Of a DNA stretch of 64,000 bases, positions 1-8,500 are shown in pieces. The DNA comes from Verrucomicrobiales bacterium (GTDB lineage: Bacteria > Verrucomicrobiota > Verrucomicrobiia > Verrucomicrobiales > DEV007). The translations under genes were made by a program, and so were the position numbers. The notes below the pieces were generated by a model. That model saw nothing but the letters and a program-made list of their open reading frames with translations. It was not told the origin of the DNA and ran no database searches. The stretch covers positions 496,001 through 560,000 of the forward strand of contig JARGPJ010000002.1 in NCBI GenBank assembly GCA_029212615.1. Reading direction: 5' to 3'. How positions within the stretch are numbered: position 1 is the stretch's first letter; every line of letters begins with the position of its first letter.

Positions 1-1
1 C

Positions 2-952
2 GAAGGCCTTCCACCGTTTACGATCCAGTCCTGCGACAACATCGAGCACAACGGAGACATGACCCGTAATATGCTGATCGCCTTCGCCGGCAAAGCAGAT
101 CCGGAACTTGGCGCCTGGATCGAAAACGAAGTGAGCTTCCCCAATGCCATGGTTGACCGGATCACTCCTGTCACCACTCCTCAGGACGTCAAATCACTCG
201 AAGAGGATTTCGGGGTCAAAGATGAGTGGCCCGTAACCTGCGAGCCGTTTTGCCAATGGGTCATCGAAGACAACTTTTCCGATGGACGCCCTCAATGGGA
301 AACTGTCGGAGCGCAATTTGTAGAGAACGTCACCCCCTACGAGACCATGAAACTGCGCTTGCTAAACGCTGGCCATTCGGTCCTCGGTTTACTCGGCTCG
401 ATCCACGGTCATGCCACCATTAACGACTGCATTGCCGATCCGCTTTTTGAAACATACCTTCGACGCTTCATGGAGGTGGAGGCCGGTCCGGTTCTTGATC
501 CCGTCGAAGGCATCGACCTCGGACGCTACAAGGCCTCACTGATCGAGCGCTTTGGAAACCCGGCAATCAAGGACTCACTTGCCCGAATCTGCCTCGAGAG
601 TTCTGCCAAAATTCCAAAATTTGTTCTCCCGACGATACGGGAAAATATCGCCCGGAAAGGCAGCACCGAATTCGCAGCTCTCGTCCTCGCCGCCTGGTGC
701 TACTACAGCGACAAGGGCACCGACAGGAACGGCAACAAACTCGAGCTCGTCGATGCCATGAAGTCAGAGCTTCACCAGGCAGCGGCCCGCACCTCCAAAG
801 ACAAACTCGCCTTTCTGAAATTCCGCCCGGTCTTCGGTGACCTCGCAGAAAACAAAGCCTTCGCCGCCGAATACACCGGGATGGTCGAGGAACTCTACAC
901 ACAATCTGATATCGCCAGGCAAATGCAGGCGCTGCTTTTCGGCAGAGAATAG
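2..952 (+). CDS. Mannitol 2-dehydrogenase family polyol dehydrogenase (5' truncated by window edge)
   Basis: This is the C-terminal part of a long-chain mannitol dehydrogenase/fructuronate reductase family enzyme, a cytoplasmic NAD(P)-dependent oxidoreductase that interconverts polyols and keto-sugars. The frame is open to the first bases of the window and reads PFTIQSCDNIEHNG just before the first ATG at position 59, so the gene begins outside. Family landmarks seen are SFPNAMVDRITP, the substrate-binding KLRLLNAGHS stretch and the KIPKFVLPTIREN segment near the C-terminus. Only the exact polyol (mannitol, fructuronate or other) is uncertain. An OprB-like porin starts 57 bases downstream on the same strand, which suggests a sugar or polyol use operon that begins to the left of the window. 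Confidence 0.9.
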   Translation, partial: EGLPPFTIQSCDNIEHNGDMTRNMLIAFAGKADPELGAWIENEVSFPNAMVDRITPVTTPQDVKSLEEDFGVKDEWPVTCEPFCQWVIEDNFSDGRPQWETVGAQFVENVTPYETMKLRLLNAGHSVLGLLGSIHGHATINDCIADPLFETYLRRFMEVEAGPVLDPVEGIDLGRYKASLIERFGNPAIKDSLARICLESSAKIPKFVLPTIRENIARKGSTEFAALVLAAWCYYSDKGTDRNGNKLELVDAMKSELHQAAARTSKDKLAFLKFRPVFGDLAENKAFAAEYTGMVEELYTQSDIARQMQALLFGRE

Positions 953-1009
953 CAAACTCTCCTACAGCAGCTCCGGATCCATCTTCCCCCCAACCAAATA
1001 AAAAGCATA

Positions 1010-2257
1010 ATGAACAAAACATTCCTGACAGCCACTGCTCTATCGGCAGTAGCCTTTCTAGCAAGAGGGGAAGCCGGAGTCATTGACTTGCTGGCCCCGA
1101 TCAAAGGAAACCACGACACCTCATCCTGGTATGAACGCGAACGCCTACTGGGCTCACATGATACCCTGGAAGAATCGGGTATCTCCCCGTTCCTGTACTT
1201 TGATTCCATCGCGGCAGCAAGCGTCGACGGTGGACGCGAGTCGGCTCAGAATTTCACCGTGCAAACTTATGCGGGTGTCGATCTCGACCTGGAGAAACTT
1301 TTAGGCTGGGATGAAACCACCGTCAAAATTTCAATGGTCGACCGCGAAGGCCTCGGAATCTCGAAGGACGTGGGTGGCATCTATGATCCCATGACCATCA
1401 ACGGTGGCGCCGACGGACAGGTCACCTGGCTCTATCAGGCATGGATCGAAAAAGTGGTTTTCAATGATTGGGCAATCAAAGTCGGACGAACATCGATGGA
1501 CGAGGATTTCGCGGAAGGCGGTCTGAACCGCTACTCCCTGAGCACCTCTATCAACGGGCCTATCCGCTCAATGATGCTCGATACTCCCCAGATCTATTCC
1601 TTCCCCCTCGCACTTTGGGGTGGACGCGTAAAGTACAGTCCGAATGACGAACATCAGTTTCAGCTGGGAACCTACCAGATCAACGACAACCCCTTCGGCA
1701 CGCATCTGAAAGGAACGGACTGGAGCATCAACAGCGGTGACGGAGTGACAGTCATGGCCCAGTATGACTGGACCCCGGAAGTGTTCGGCCGTCCCGCCCG
1801 CTTCTATCTCGGCCTCGCCGATTCCATTTATGATGTTGAGGACTTCGATGGCGGAGAAAGCTCGAACATGCTGAGCTTCTACGGCCGTGCCGAGGTTGAA
1901 GTGATCGACGATCTCAAGCTATTCGCCTTCGCCGCCTACAGCACGGAAGACGAAAACGCCAAGATTCCCCTGCAGATCAGCGCCGGTGCAAACTGGAAAG
2001 GTCTGATTCCCTGCCGGGAAGATGATCATACCGTGTTCTTCGCCACCTATGGTGAGATCAGCGATACCTATGGAGAATATGTCACCATGGGTCCGGTGAG
2101 TTCTGAAGTGGTCCTGGAACTGGGGCATCGTATTCAGCTCATTCCCTCGACCTACATTCAGCCAGCCGTCCAGTACATCATCAACCCCGGCGGTGGAACG
2201 AATGGCGACCTCGATAACGCAGTCGTTCTTGGCGCCTGGTTTGGCATCACCTTCTAG
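1010..2257 (+). CDS. OprB-like carbohydrate-selective porin
   Basis: This 415-residue outer-membrane protein begins with a cleavable signal peptide (about residues 1-22, ending in a GEA-type site). The rest is amphipathic beta-strand sequence with many aromatic residues, and it ends in Phe, as outer-membrane barrels do. The pattern (DLEKLLGW early, repeated runs of Q, Y and W, a terminal GAWFGITF) fits the OprB family of carbohydrate-selective porins, which let sugars diffuse through the outer membrane. Its place 57 bases after a polyol dehydrogenase supports a sugar or polyol uptake role. The substrate cannot be read from the sequence, and other 16-strand porin families are possible. The gene converges with the HAD phosphatase gene, 38 bases away. 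Confidence 0.78.
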   Translation: MNKTFLTATALSAVAFLARGEAGVIDLLAPIKGNHDTSSWYERERLLGSHDTLEESGISPFLYFDSIAAASVDGGRESAQNFTVQTYAGVDLDLEKLLGWDETTVKISMVDREGLGISKDVGGIYDPMTINGGADGQVTWLYQAWIEKVVFNDWAIKVGRTSMDEDFAEGGLNRYSLSTSINGPIRSMMLDTPQIYSFPLALWGGRVKYSPNDEHQFQLGTYQINDNPFGTHLKGTDWSINSGDGVTVMAQYDWTPEVFGRPARFYLGLADSIYDVEDFDGGESSNMLSFYGRAEVEVIDDLKLFAFAAYSTEDENAKIPLQISAGANWKGLIPCREDDHTVFFATYGEISDTYGEYVTMGPVSSEVVLELGHRIQLIPSTYIQPAVQYIINPGGGTNGDLDNAVVLGAWFGITF

Positions 2258-2295
2258 ACCCGGCCGATCAGGTAGGAATTCCGAATTCCCCTCCC

Positions 2296-2961
2296 TTAAT
2301 TCCTCAACAAGTTGAGAATAAAGGGAGCGGCTTCCTCAAGCGAAGAATAGATCGCTGTCGTCAATTCCTTCATCTCATCAGTTGGCTGGAGAAGATCAGG
2401 GATCATCACCGGATTCATCCCGGCCCGGTGAGCTGCCCGGACACCATTATAGGAGTCCTCCAGAACCACGCATTGCGACGGATCAACATCCAGTTTTTCG
2501 GCCGCCAGTAAGAAGATATCAGGTTCCGGCTTGGATTTCTCCACTTCACATCCTGTGACGATCAGATCGAAGAAGTGTTCCAGCTCAGCAAGACGCAGCT
2601 TACGTGGTGCCAACTCCCGCTTCGATGAAGTCACCACTGCTCTCGGCACCTGCTGTTCAGACAACTCGGTCAGGAGCGAAACGCCCCCCTGCTTCACCTC
2701 GATACCATTTCTCATGAAATTCGAGAGATAGATATCGTCATACCTCTCGAGAAATCCCGCCTTCTTCAAATCAATTCCGAGGTGTTCTCCAAGAATCGCG
2801 AGACAATCTCCTGCATGGCGCCCGATCAGGCTCAACAGAATCTCATCGTCTATTGATTCACCGAACTGTTCCGCCGCTCTCTTCCAGGCGACAACTGAGG
2901 GAGCCTCGGTGTCTACCAAAAGGCCGTCCATATCGAACAGCACCGTCGTGATTCTTTTCAT
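2296..2961 (-). CDS. HAD superfamily phosphatase, beta-phosphoglucomutase-like
   Basis: This 221-residue soluble protein is a HAD hydrolase of the sugar-phosphatase/phosphoglucomutase-like branch. Motif I is FDMDGLLVDTE, with the nucleophile Asp10 and acid/base Asp12. Motif II is VVTSSK near residue 115, motif III is the Lys in SKPEPD, and motif IV is VLEDSYNG. The helical cap lies between motifs I and II (about residues 18-85), as in subclass I. It probably dephosphorylates or isomerises a small phosphorylated metabolite. The neighbouring polyol dehydrogenase and porin hint at a sugar phosphate, but the gene lies on the opposite strand and that link is only inference. Confidence 0.9.
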   Translation of the reverse strand: MKRITTVLFDMDGLLVDTEAPSVVAWKRAAEQFGESIDDEILLSLIGRHAGDCLAILGEHLGIDLKKAGFLERYDDIYLSNFMRNGIEVKQGGVSLLTELSEQQVPRAVVTSSKRELAPRKLRLAELEHFFDLIVTGCEVEKSKPEPDIFLLAAEKLDVDPSQCVVLEDSYNGVRAAHRAGMNPVMIPDLLQPTDEMKELTTAIYSSLEEAAPFILNLLRN

Positions 2962-3139
2962 GATATCGATTCTGGGGATTCTCCCGTGCAGACTTGTATT
3001 GGACTGGTTACGTCAGGCTTACGCTTCGTTCGAAATTCAGGACGAGACAGTCGCTCGAGATTATTTAACAAATTGAGCTTCAGAACCTGAGATAAGAGCC
3101 GGCTTTACCAGTCCCCTTTCAGTCTTTGCCCCCCCTACC

Positions 3140-3487
3140 CTATGAAAGGCAGGCAGCTGAGGTGTCAACTCGCTTGAGCCGCTTCAAATCCTCCTGAAAA
3201 ACAGATTCATGAAAGACCAAGCTCTCGAGGCACTTCAGATTCTGACTCAAGAACGTCCCCGGTTCGGAAGGCAGGCGGTAAATCGTCCAGTTTGCGTGAC
3301 GCATCGATTCAATCATGGCATGGCGCTTGAGATAGGCCAACTGTTTCGAAACTTTCGGCTGCGGCTCCCCGAGAACATCCTGAATGTGGCATACGCACAG
3401 CGGTTCACGTTGCAACAAATGAAGAATCCGCAACCTTGTGATGTCGCCGAGGCACTTGTAAACTGAAAGGTATTCTTCCTCCATCAT
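3140..3487 (-). CDS. arsR: ArsR/SmtB-family repressor, distal copy
   Basis: This is a winged-helix ArsR/SmtB-family regulator of 115 residues when started at the ATG-ATG pair at 3482-3487. A longer in-frame reading (start near 3556) would overlap acr3 and adds no recognisable domain, and a purine-rich AGGGGGAA lies just upstream of the chosen start. The DNA-recognition helix reads QPKVSKQLAYLKR. Cys31 and Cys33 (LCVCHI, just before that helix) match the classical arsenite-sensing CxC site of plasmid-type ArsR. It follows acr3 by 20 bases on the same strand and so is most likely co-transcribed with the pump it represses. It differs in sensor type from the arsR at 7934-8269. Confidence 0.88.
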   Translation of the reverse strand: MMEEEYLSVYKCLGDITRLRILHLLQREPLCVCHIQDVLGEPQPKVSKQLAYLKRHAMIESMRHANWTIYRLPSEPGTFLSQNLKCLESLVFHESVFQEDLKRLKRVDTSAACLS

Positions 3488-3507
3488 TTTGCCGGGTTCC
3501 CCCTGAA

Positions 3508-4611
3508 TCAACCTTGCGCTTCTGTCTCGCCAAACCACCCCCTGGAGCGCTGACAAATGCGGACCAGAAAAAGCATCAGGGGAACCTCAATCAAGACTCC
3601 GACAACCGTCGCGAGAGCAGCTCCGGAGGATAGCCCGAACAGCATCACAGCGGTGGCGATTGCCACCTCAAAATGATTCGAGGCGCCTATCATCGCGGCG
3701 GGAGCGGCATCTTCATACTTCAGCTTCATCAACTTTGCCGCCAGGTAGGTGAGGCCGAATATCATCAGGGTCTGAATAGCCAGCGGAATCGCGATCCATA
3801 AAATCGTAAGCGGATTAGCGAGAATCGTCTCGCCTTTAAAACTGAAAAGCAGCACCAGGGTCAGAAGAAGAGCTCCGATCGAAACCGGAGTGAGAAAGCG
3901 GAGGAATTTTTGATTGAACCAGTCGGCCCCCTTCGCCCTCATGATCCACCTCCTCGAGAAAAAGCCACTCACCAGTGGAAGAGCAACGTAGATCCCCACA
4001 GAAAGCAGGAGCGCCTCCCACGGGACCGGCATTTCATTGACTCCGAGCAGCCATCCCCCGAGAACACCGTAAAGAATCAGCATCGTCAGTGAGTTGATCG
4101 CAACCATCACGAGAGTCAGCCCCTGGTTACCCCTCGAAAGATGACTCCATACCAACACCATCGCGGTACAGGGAGCGATACCCAACAGAATCGCGCCTGA
4201 AATATAGGAGCGATAGAGGGCCACTTCCGTGCCGTCTTTTACCACTTCGGTCCCGGGCAGCAAATCTTTGAAAAACACACCGAGAAACAAAGTCGCCAGA
4301 CCAAGCATCGTAAAAGGTTTGATGGCCCAGTTGACGAAGAGCGTCAAAAAGACCGGCTTCGGACTGCGAGTGGCTTTAAGCACCTCGCCAAAATCGATCT
4401 TTACCATGATGGGGTACATCATGAAAAAGAGACAGATCGCAATGGGAATCGAGACAACCGGCGCTCCATTCACTTCAAGGGCCATTCCGTCGAGGGCCCG
4501 GGCCAAGCCGGGAGCAAGCTTGCCTAGCAAAACTCCAGCAAGGATACAAAGTGCCACCCAGATGGTGAGATTACGTTCAAAAAAGCCCATGGAGGATTTA
4601 TCAAGACTCAT
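3508..4611 (-). CDS. acr3: ACR3-family arsenite efflux permease
   Basis: This is a ten-helix inner-membrane permease of the ACR3 (BART) family that extrudes As(III). The segment [13 protein letters not shown] carries the family's essential Cys (residue 148 from the start used here), and the conserved Glu occurs in the ninth-helix motif GVLIEVPL. The start is taken at the ATG at 4609-4611 ([14 protein letters not shown]). The in-frame extension to 4659 adds 16 polar residues not typical of the family. It lies upstream of the distal arsR and downstream, across a decayed gene, from arsJ. A good promoter match at 4703-4731 on the same strand suggests that acr3-arsR has its own transcript. Length (367 residues) is normal. 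Confidence 0.93.
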   Translation of the reverse strand: MSLDKSSMGFFERNLTIWVALCILAGVLLGKLAPGLARALDGMALEVNGAPVVSIPIAICLFFMMYPIMVKIDFGEVLKATRSPKPVFLTLFVNWAIKPFTMLGLATLFLGVFFKDLLPGTEVVKDGTEVALYRSYISGAILLGIAPCTAMVLVWSHLSRGNQGLTLVMVAINSLTMLILYGVLGGWLLGVNEMPVPWEALLLSVGIYVALPLVSGFFSRRWIMRAKGADWFNQKFLRFLTPVSIGALLLTLVLLFSFKGETILANPLTILWIAIPLAIQTLMIFGLTYLAAKLMKLKYEDAAPAAMIGASNHFEVAIATAVMLFGLSSGAALATVVGVLIEVPLMLFLVRICQRSRGWFGETEAQG

Positions 4612-4702
4612 AAAAAGCGATTGTTGGGAATACTCTGACAGGAACCGGCCTTGACCCACAATTGGACAAGGCCTCTTCCTCGTGGCTACATGCTCTTACC
4701 GG

Positions 4703-4731
4703 AATATTCCCCAAAGTGCATATTATGTCAA
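4703..4731 (-). promoter_or_regulatory. Candidate sigma-70 promoter of acr3-arsR
   Basis: Reading the minus strand there is a perfect -35 hexamer TTGACA (plus 4726-4731), a 17-base spacer and a -10-like AATATT (plus 4703-4708), about 90 bases before the acr3 start. The -35 and spacing are ideal and the -10 is moderate. The position between the decayed gene and acr3 is where a promoter for the acr3-arsR pair would be expected. No clear ArsR dyad was found over it. This is a sequence match only. Confidence 0.42.
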
Positions 4732-4884
4732 TTTTCAGAAGTGCTCTCAACATTTCGCTCAGTTTGAAAGCCGCCTCAGGAATTGATCACTCAGGCAAAA
4801 CCCTGAGGTCAAAGCAATCAACTTCAGTGAACCTGCCCTGCTGGCGGCCCTCCATCATCCCGGAAAAAGAAACAGGGGCACCGT

Positions 4885-5457
4885 TCACGCACATTGACCG
4901 GACTCAACCCCGCTCTTCAAGACGCGTGCCCGACGATAACGGTGAATCGAACAGATTGCGCCGAGAAAGCCCTCCAGCAGAACTATTGCAGTATGCTCAG
5001 GCACAACAATACCCTCGAGAAAAATCTGATCGAATTTCGTTCGCGAGTTGTTTTGGGTGCCTGAACCGCCCCGGCCGTAGATGCGAATTTCGACAGAATC
5101 GATCCCCTGAAAGGCTGCATTTCCAGAGAGGTCGACAAAGTTATCCTGTCTGATATCATCGTGCGGACTCACCAAGGTTTGATTACTGGATATCAACGCA
5201 TTCGCTGCATTCCATGTTGTTCCCCCACCTGTTTGCACGAGAATATTAAACATATCCATCAGCTTGTCGGTGGTAAGGTGCGCAATCGCCGTGCTGATTG
5301 AAAACCCGGTGAGATTTAATGTAACCGGATTGGTTGCAGTAGCGGTAAACCCCACAAAATCATCATTACTCACGGCAGTAGCCGGATCAGCAGATTTTAA
5401 ATTGTTATTCACCGGTCCAAAGCTTCCAGTCGAGTTGAATAACAAAAGAGTAGAGTT
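4885..5457 (-). pseudogene. Decayed PEP-CTERM protein remnant
   Basis: An open stretch of about 190 codons encodes beta-rich, Asn/Thr-rich sequence like the secreted beta-sandwich proteins with PEP-CTERM sorting tails that are common in Verrucomicrobiota. The C-terminus keeps the layout of that tail: VPEHTA, then a hydrophobic segment, then a basic HRYRRAR. However, the invariant Pro of PEP is His, a Glu interrupts the hydrophobic stretch, and 20 extra residues follow. There is no signal peptide. A stop codon (plus 5458-5460) sits just upstream, and an out-of-frame ATG-AAA-CTC start (plus 5465-5467) runs into the frame as if a short indel removed the leader. I read it as a frameshifted or truncated relic lodged between arsJ and acr3. 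A functional short protein is less likely. Confidence 0.6.
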
Positions 5458-5639
5458 TCATGACGCAGTGAATCTACTCCAAAGAAGATCGCTGCTTATT
5501 GACCTTAGACCTTGCATAGATTTGACTGGTTCTCAAACCCACCATCACTCACCGAGAGCGACCGTAAAGACCGGATCTCCCCCTGATTCGGTGACCCTAC
5601 GATTCGTCCCCCGCTCTCGCCAATGAAGGAACCGGAGTA

Positions 5640-6890
5640 TCACGGCCGCGCGGGAAACGGACCCGAAGCGAACGCCTTTCGCGGCAATAGAACGGTCAGG
5701 AGCACAGCGGCAACGATGAAGCCAACGCTCACCCAAAGGCATCCGGCCAGCCCGGCCTTCAGATAAACCACTCCGGACAGGAGCGTGCCGACCAGCCTTC
5801 CGCAGGCATTTGCCATGTAATAGAATCCCACATTCAGGGAGACCTTATCCGAATCGGAGTAGGCAAGAATGAGATAGGAATGGACGGCGGAGTTCACCGC
5901 AAACACGATCCCGAAGAGAGCCAACCCCGCTAACACTGACACAACCGGGTAAAAGTCATACTGTACTGCTGCTGCAATCCCCGCCGTGACCACCGCGAGA
6001 GCTGCCCCCCAGCCGAGAGCGGAGTTGGCACCACGAGCGGCTTCACCCCCGACTTTCCGGTTCACAATCCCGGGAGCGACAGCCTGTACCCCTCCATAGA
6101 CAATGACCCACCCGGCCATAAATGCACCCACCATCCAGAAGCTCCAACCGAGCACTTCCGTGAGAAAAATGGGAAGCCCGACCACGAACCAAAGATCGCG
6201 GGCACCGAAAAGAAAGAACCTCGCCGCAGACAGATAATTGATTTCCCGACTCTTTGAAAAAAGCTTCGAAAATTTCACCTTCTCTTTGGATTTTCCCATG
6301 TCCCCTTTCAACAGAAAGATGGAGAGGAAAAGGATAATCGAGAGACCTCCCGCCATCGCCAGTAGCGCCGGGGCAAAACCGATCCAGGAAAGCAACACCG
6401 CTCCGAGAAAGAAACCGACACCCTTCAACGCGTTTTTTGAACCGGTGAGAAGAGCAACGAATTTGAAGAGAAGTCGCTCGGAATGGTCCGATTCAGCTTT
6501 CGTCGGAATGAGGAGTTTGATCGCGCTTTTCGAACTCATTTTGGTGAGATCTTTGGCGACCCCGGAAAGGGCCTGAGAGGTCATCACAAATCCGACAGAC
6601 AGCATGACCGTCCACTCCGAATTCAAAAACGAGAGCATCGACAAGGCGACAATCTGAATTGCGAGCCCGGCGAACAAGGTAGGCTTCAGCCCCTTTCGGG
6701 ACGCAATCCATCCACCGAACAAATTGGTGATAACGCCACAGAACTCATAGAGTAGAAACAGAAACGCAATTTGAACCGGAGAATAACCCAGCTCATGAAA
6801 ATGCAGGAGCACCAACATACGAAGGGCTCCGTCGGTCATGGTGAACCCCCAGTAGGCGGCGGTCACAATTGCGTAATCGCGGGTATTCAT
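5640..6890 (-). CDS. arsJ: ArsJ organoarsenical efflux MFS transporter
   Basis: This major-facilitator membrane protein (416 residues from the ATG at 6888-6890) carries the ArsJ signature at its N-terminus: [20 protein letters not shown]. ArsJ exports 1-arseno-3-phosphoglycerate, the unstable product made when GAPDH uses arsenate in place of phosphate, and so gives arsenate resistance without reduction. The start codon overlaps the stop of the upstream GAPDH gene in an ATGA arrangement, which indicates translational coupling and matches the known gapdh-arsJ pairing. About twelve hydrophobic segments are visible. An upstream in-frame extension lies inside the GAPDH gene and is not needed. Confidence 0.93.
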   Translation of the reverse strand: MNTRDYAIVTAAYWGFTMTDGALRMLVLLHFHELGYSPVQIAFLFLLYEFCGVITNLFGGWIASRKGLKPTLFAGLAIQIVALSMLSFLNSEWTVMLSVGFVMTSQALSGVAKDLTKMSSKSAIKLLIPTKAESDHSERLLFKFVALLTGSKNALKGVGFFLGAVLLSWIGFAPALLAMAGGLSIILFLSIFLLKGDMGKSKEKVKFSKLFSKSREINYLSAARFFLFGARDLWFVVGLPIFLTEVLGWSFWMVGAFMAGWVIVYGGVQAVAPGIVNRKVGGEAARGANSALGWGAALAVVTAGIAAAVQYDFYPVVSVLAGLALFGIVFAVNSAVHSYLILAYSDSDKVSLNVGFYYMANACGRLVGTLLSGVVYLKAGLAGCLWVSVGFIVAAVLLTVLLPRKAFASGPFPARP

Positions 6891-7903
6891 ACCTCCGGGA
6901 GAGATTGCGCCACCTTCACCGCGAGGTCGACGAGACGATTTGCGTATCCCCACTCATTGTCATACCAGACAAGGAGCTTCACCTGTGTCTCATCGACGAC
7001 CATGGTAGAGAGCGCGTCGACAATCCCGGAACGAGGGTCATTCAAATAATCCGTTGAAACAAGAGGGCGTTCTTCGTAGCCAAGAATGCCTTTGAGATCC
7101 CCCTTAGAGGCGTCCTGAATGAGCGAATTCACTTCCTCAACTGTAGTCTCTCGTGAAAGCTCAAAGACACAATCCGTGAGCGATGCGTTGAGGAGCGGGA
7201 CACGAACCGCGACCCCATTGAGTTTTCCGACCAAATCAGGATAAATCATTGTGATCGCCGTAGCGGAACCGGTTGTTGTGGGAATCAGTGAATTCAAGGC
7301 GGAGCGCGCCCTGCGAAAATCTTTGTGAGGAGCATCAACCACCACCTGCGTATTCGTCACATCATGGATCGTCGTAATGAGTCCATGCGTGATTCCGATC
7401 TGCTCATGGACCACCTTTACTACCGGTGCGATGCAATTCGTCGTGCAGGAAGCCGCCGTGACCAGATGGTGTTCCTCCGGATCGTAAAGATGATCATTAC
7501 ATCCCATGACAACATTGAGAGCGCCTTCTTTCACCGGAGCGGCAACGACCACCTTACGGGCACCATTATCGTAATGTGGCTGGATAGACTCAGGAGTCCT
7601 GAATTCGCCCGAGCTCTCAATCACGATATCCACTCCGTGCGCCGACCAGTCAATCGTAGCAGGAGACTCGTGATCACTGAAGCTCACCGACCTGCCCTCC
7701 ACCGAAAAACCTGATTCGCCTGCCTCGATGTTTCGATCCCACTGCCCGTGAACAGTGTCGAACTGAAGCAAATGAGCAGCGAGAGGCGCCCCTCCTTTCA
7801 GTTCATTCACATGAACAATTTCGATTTCAGAATGATCAAAAGCAGCGCGAAAAGCAAGTCGCCCCATTCTTCCAAATCCGTTGATTCCAATTCTTATACT
7901 CAT
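6887..7903 (-). CDS. ArsJ-associated glyceraldehyde-3-phosphate dehydrogenase
   Basis: This is a 338-residue type I GAPDH. The Rossmann motif [10 protein letters not shown] is at the N-terminus, and the active-site SCTTNCIAP has its catalytic Cys at about residue 153. The substrate-loop TTTGSATA and the C-terminal [11 protein letters not shown] are intact. In this setting it is expected to arsenylate glyceraldehyde-3-phosphate with arsenate to 1-arseno-3-phosphoglycerate, which the coupled ArsJ exports. The gene lies between arsR (30 bases upstream) and arsJ (4-base overlap) on one strand, so it is a dedicated resistance copy and not the glycolytic housekeeping gene. ATG at 7901-7903 is preferred over a GTG one codon earlier. 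Confidence 0.95.
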   Translation of the reverse strand: MSIRIGINGFGRMGRLAFRAAFDHSEIEIVHVNELKGGAPLAAHLLQFDTVHGQWDRNIEAGESGFSVEGRSVSFSDHESPATIDWSAHGVDIVIESSGEFRTPESIQPHYDNGARKVVVAAPVKEGALNVVMGCNDHLYDPEEHHLVTAASCTTNCIAPVVKVVHEQIGITHGLITTIHDVTNTQVVVDAPHKDFRRARSALNSLIPTTTGSATAITMIYPDLVGKLNGVAVRVPLLNASLTDCVFELSRETTVEEVNSLIQDASKGDLKGILGYEERPLVSTDYLNDPRSGIVDALSTMVVDETQVKLLVWYDNEWGYANRLVDLAVKVAQSLPEV

Positions 7904-7933
7904 CACTGTAAATCTGTAAATATTTTGAGCCGC

Positions 7934-8269
7934 TCAACCGCAACACCCTTTCTCCTCTCCGGAAGGCGGCAGGCATAATTCAGGTCGCCCCTGACAACAA
8001 TCTTCCGTGAGAAAGGTCATGAGTTGCTGAATCCCCTCCTTGCGAACCCGGTAAGTGATCGACCGCCCTTTCCGCTCGGAGGAAATCATTCCGGCATTCA
8101 TCAACTCCTTCAGATGAAACGACATCGTCGGCTTCGGGATGTCCATTTGCCGGGAGAGTTCACCCGCACATATTCCTTCGACTCCCGTTTTCACCAGCAA
8201 ACGAAAGACTTGCAGCCTCGCCGGTTGAGCAAGCGAACTCAGAGCAGTGACCGCGTCGATTAGTTCCAT
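7934..8269 (-). CDS. arsR: ArsR-family repressor with C-terminal cysteine cluster
   Basis: This 111-residue winged-helix repressor heads the arsR-gapdh-arsJ operon. Its recognition helix reads KPTMSFHLKELMNAG. Unlike the distal arsR it lacks the CxC pair before that helix. Instead the C-terminal tail carries Cys91-Cys92, Cys99 and a final Cys109-Cys110. That layout recalls the C-terminal three-cysteine As(III) site described for Acidithiobacillus ferrooxidans ArsR, so the sensor site appears to have evolved separately. The start at 8267-8269 (MELIDAV) is preferred, as the longer reading to 8302 prefixes 11 hydrophobic residues atypical for the family. A near-perfect dyad covers this start codon and may be its operator. 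Confidence 0.88.
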   Translation of the reverse strand: MELIDAVTALSSLAQPARLQVFRLLVKTGVEGICAGELSRQMDIPKPTMSFHLKELMNAGMISSERKGRSITYRVRKEGIQQLMTFLTEDCCQGRPELCLPPSGEEKGCCG

Positions 8270-8288
8270 AATTCTGAAACTATGAAAC
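8263..8288 (-). promoter_or_regulatory. Candidate ArsR operator over the arsR start
   Basis: On the minus strand, GTTTCATA (plus 8281-8288) and TATGGAAC (plus 8263-8270) form an inverted repeat matching at 7 of 8 positions, with 10 bases between the arms. The dyad covers the arsR start codon. A repressor bound there could block its own operon arsR-gapdh-arsJ. The same segment also holds a short direct repeat TTTCATAG/TTTCAGAA. This is only a pattern match. Confidence 0.3.
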
Positions 8289-8500
8289 AGAAAAAAGCGC
8301 AAAGGTCAAAGGCGAAATGCTCTACGGCGCGGGGCAATCTTGTCACTGAAGCGCTGAGCTACCTTCACGCCACCCCTTAACCACCATTGACGAACGGCGC
8401 CCCCTTTCCCCAAACAACTAATTGCTACTTTGCGCCGGGTTCGGGACGAGGTGGTTTCACAAGTTCGGCGGGGAATGGAATATGAGGCTCAATCCTGAAC

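Noticed and set aside
567-1064. 165-codon minus-strand frame with many Cys and Arg
   Set aside because: It overlaps the polyol dehydrogenase and porin genes and has shadow-like composition.
4662-5153. 163-codon plus-strand frame upstream of acr3
   Set aside because: It covers the acr3 promoter region and the PEP-CTERM relic and has no recognisable protein features.
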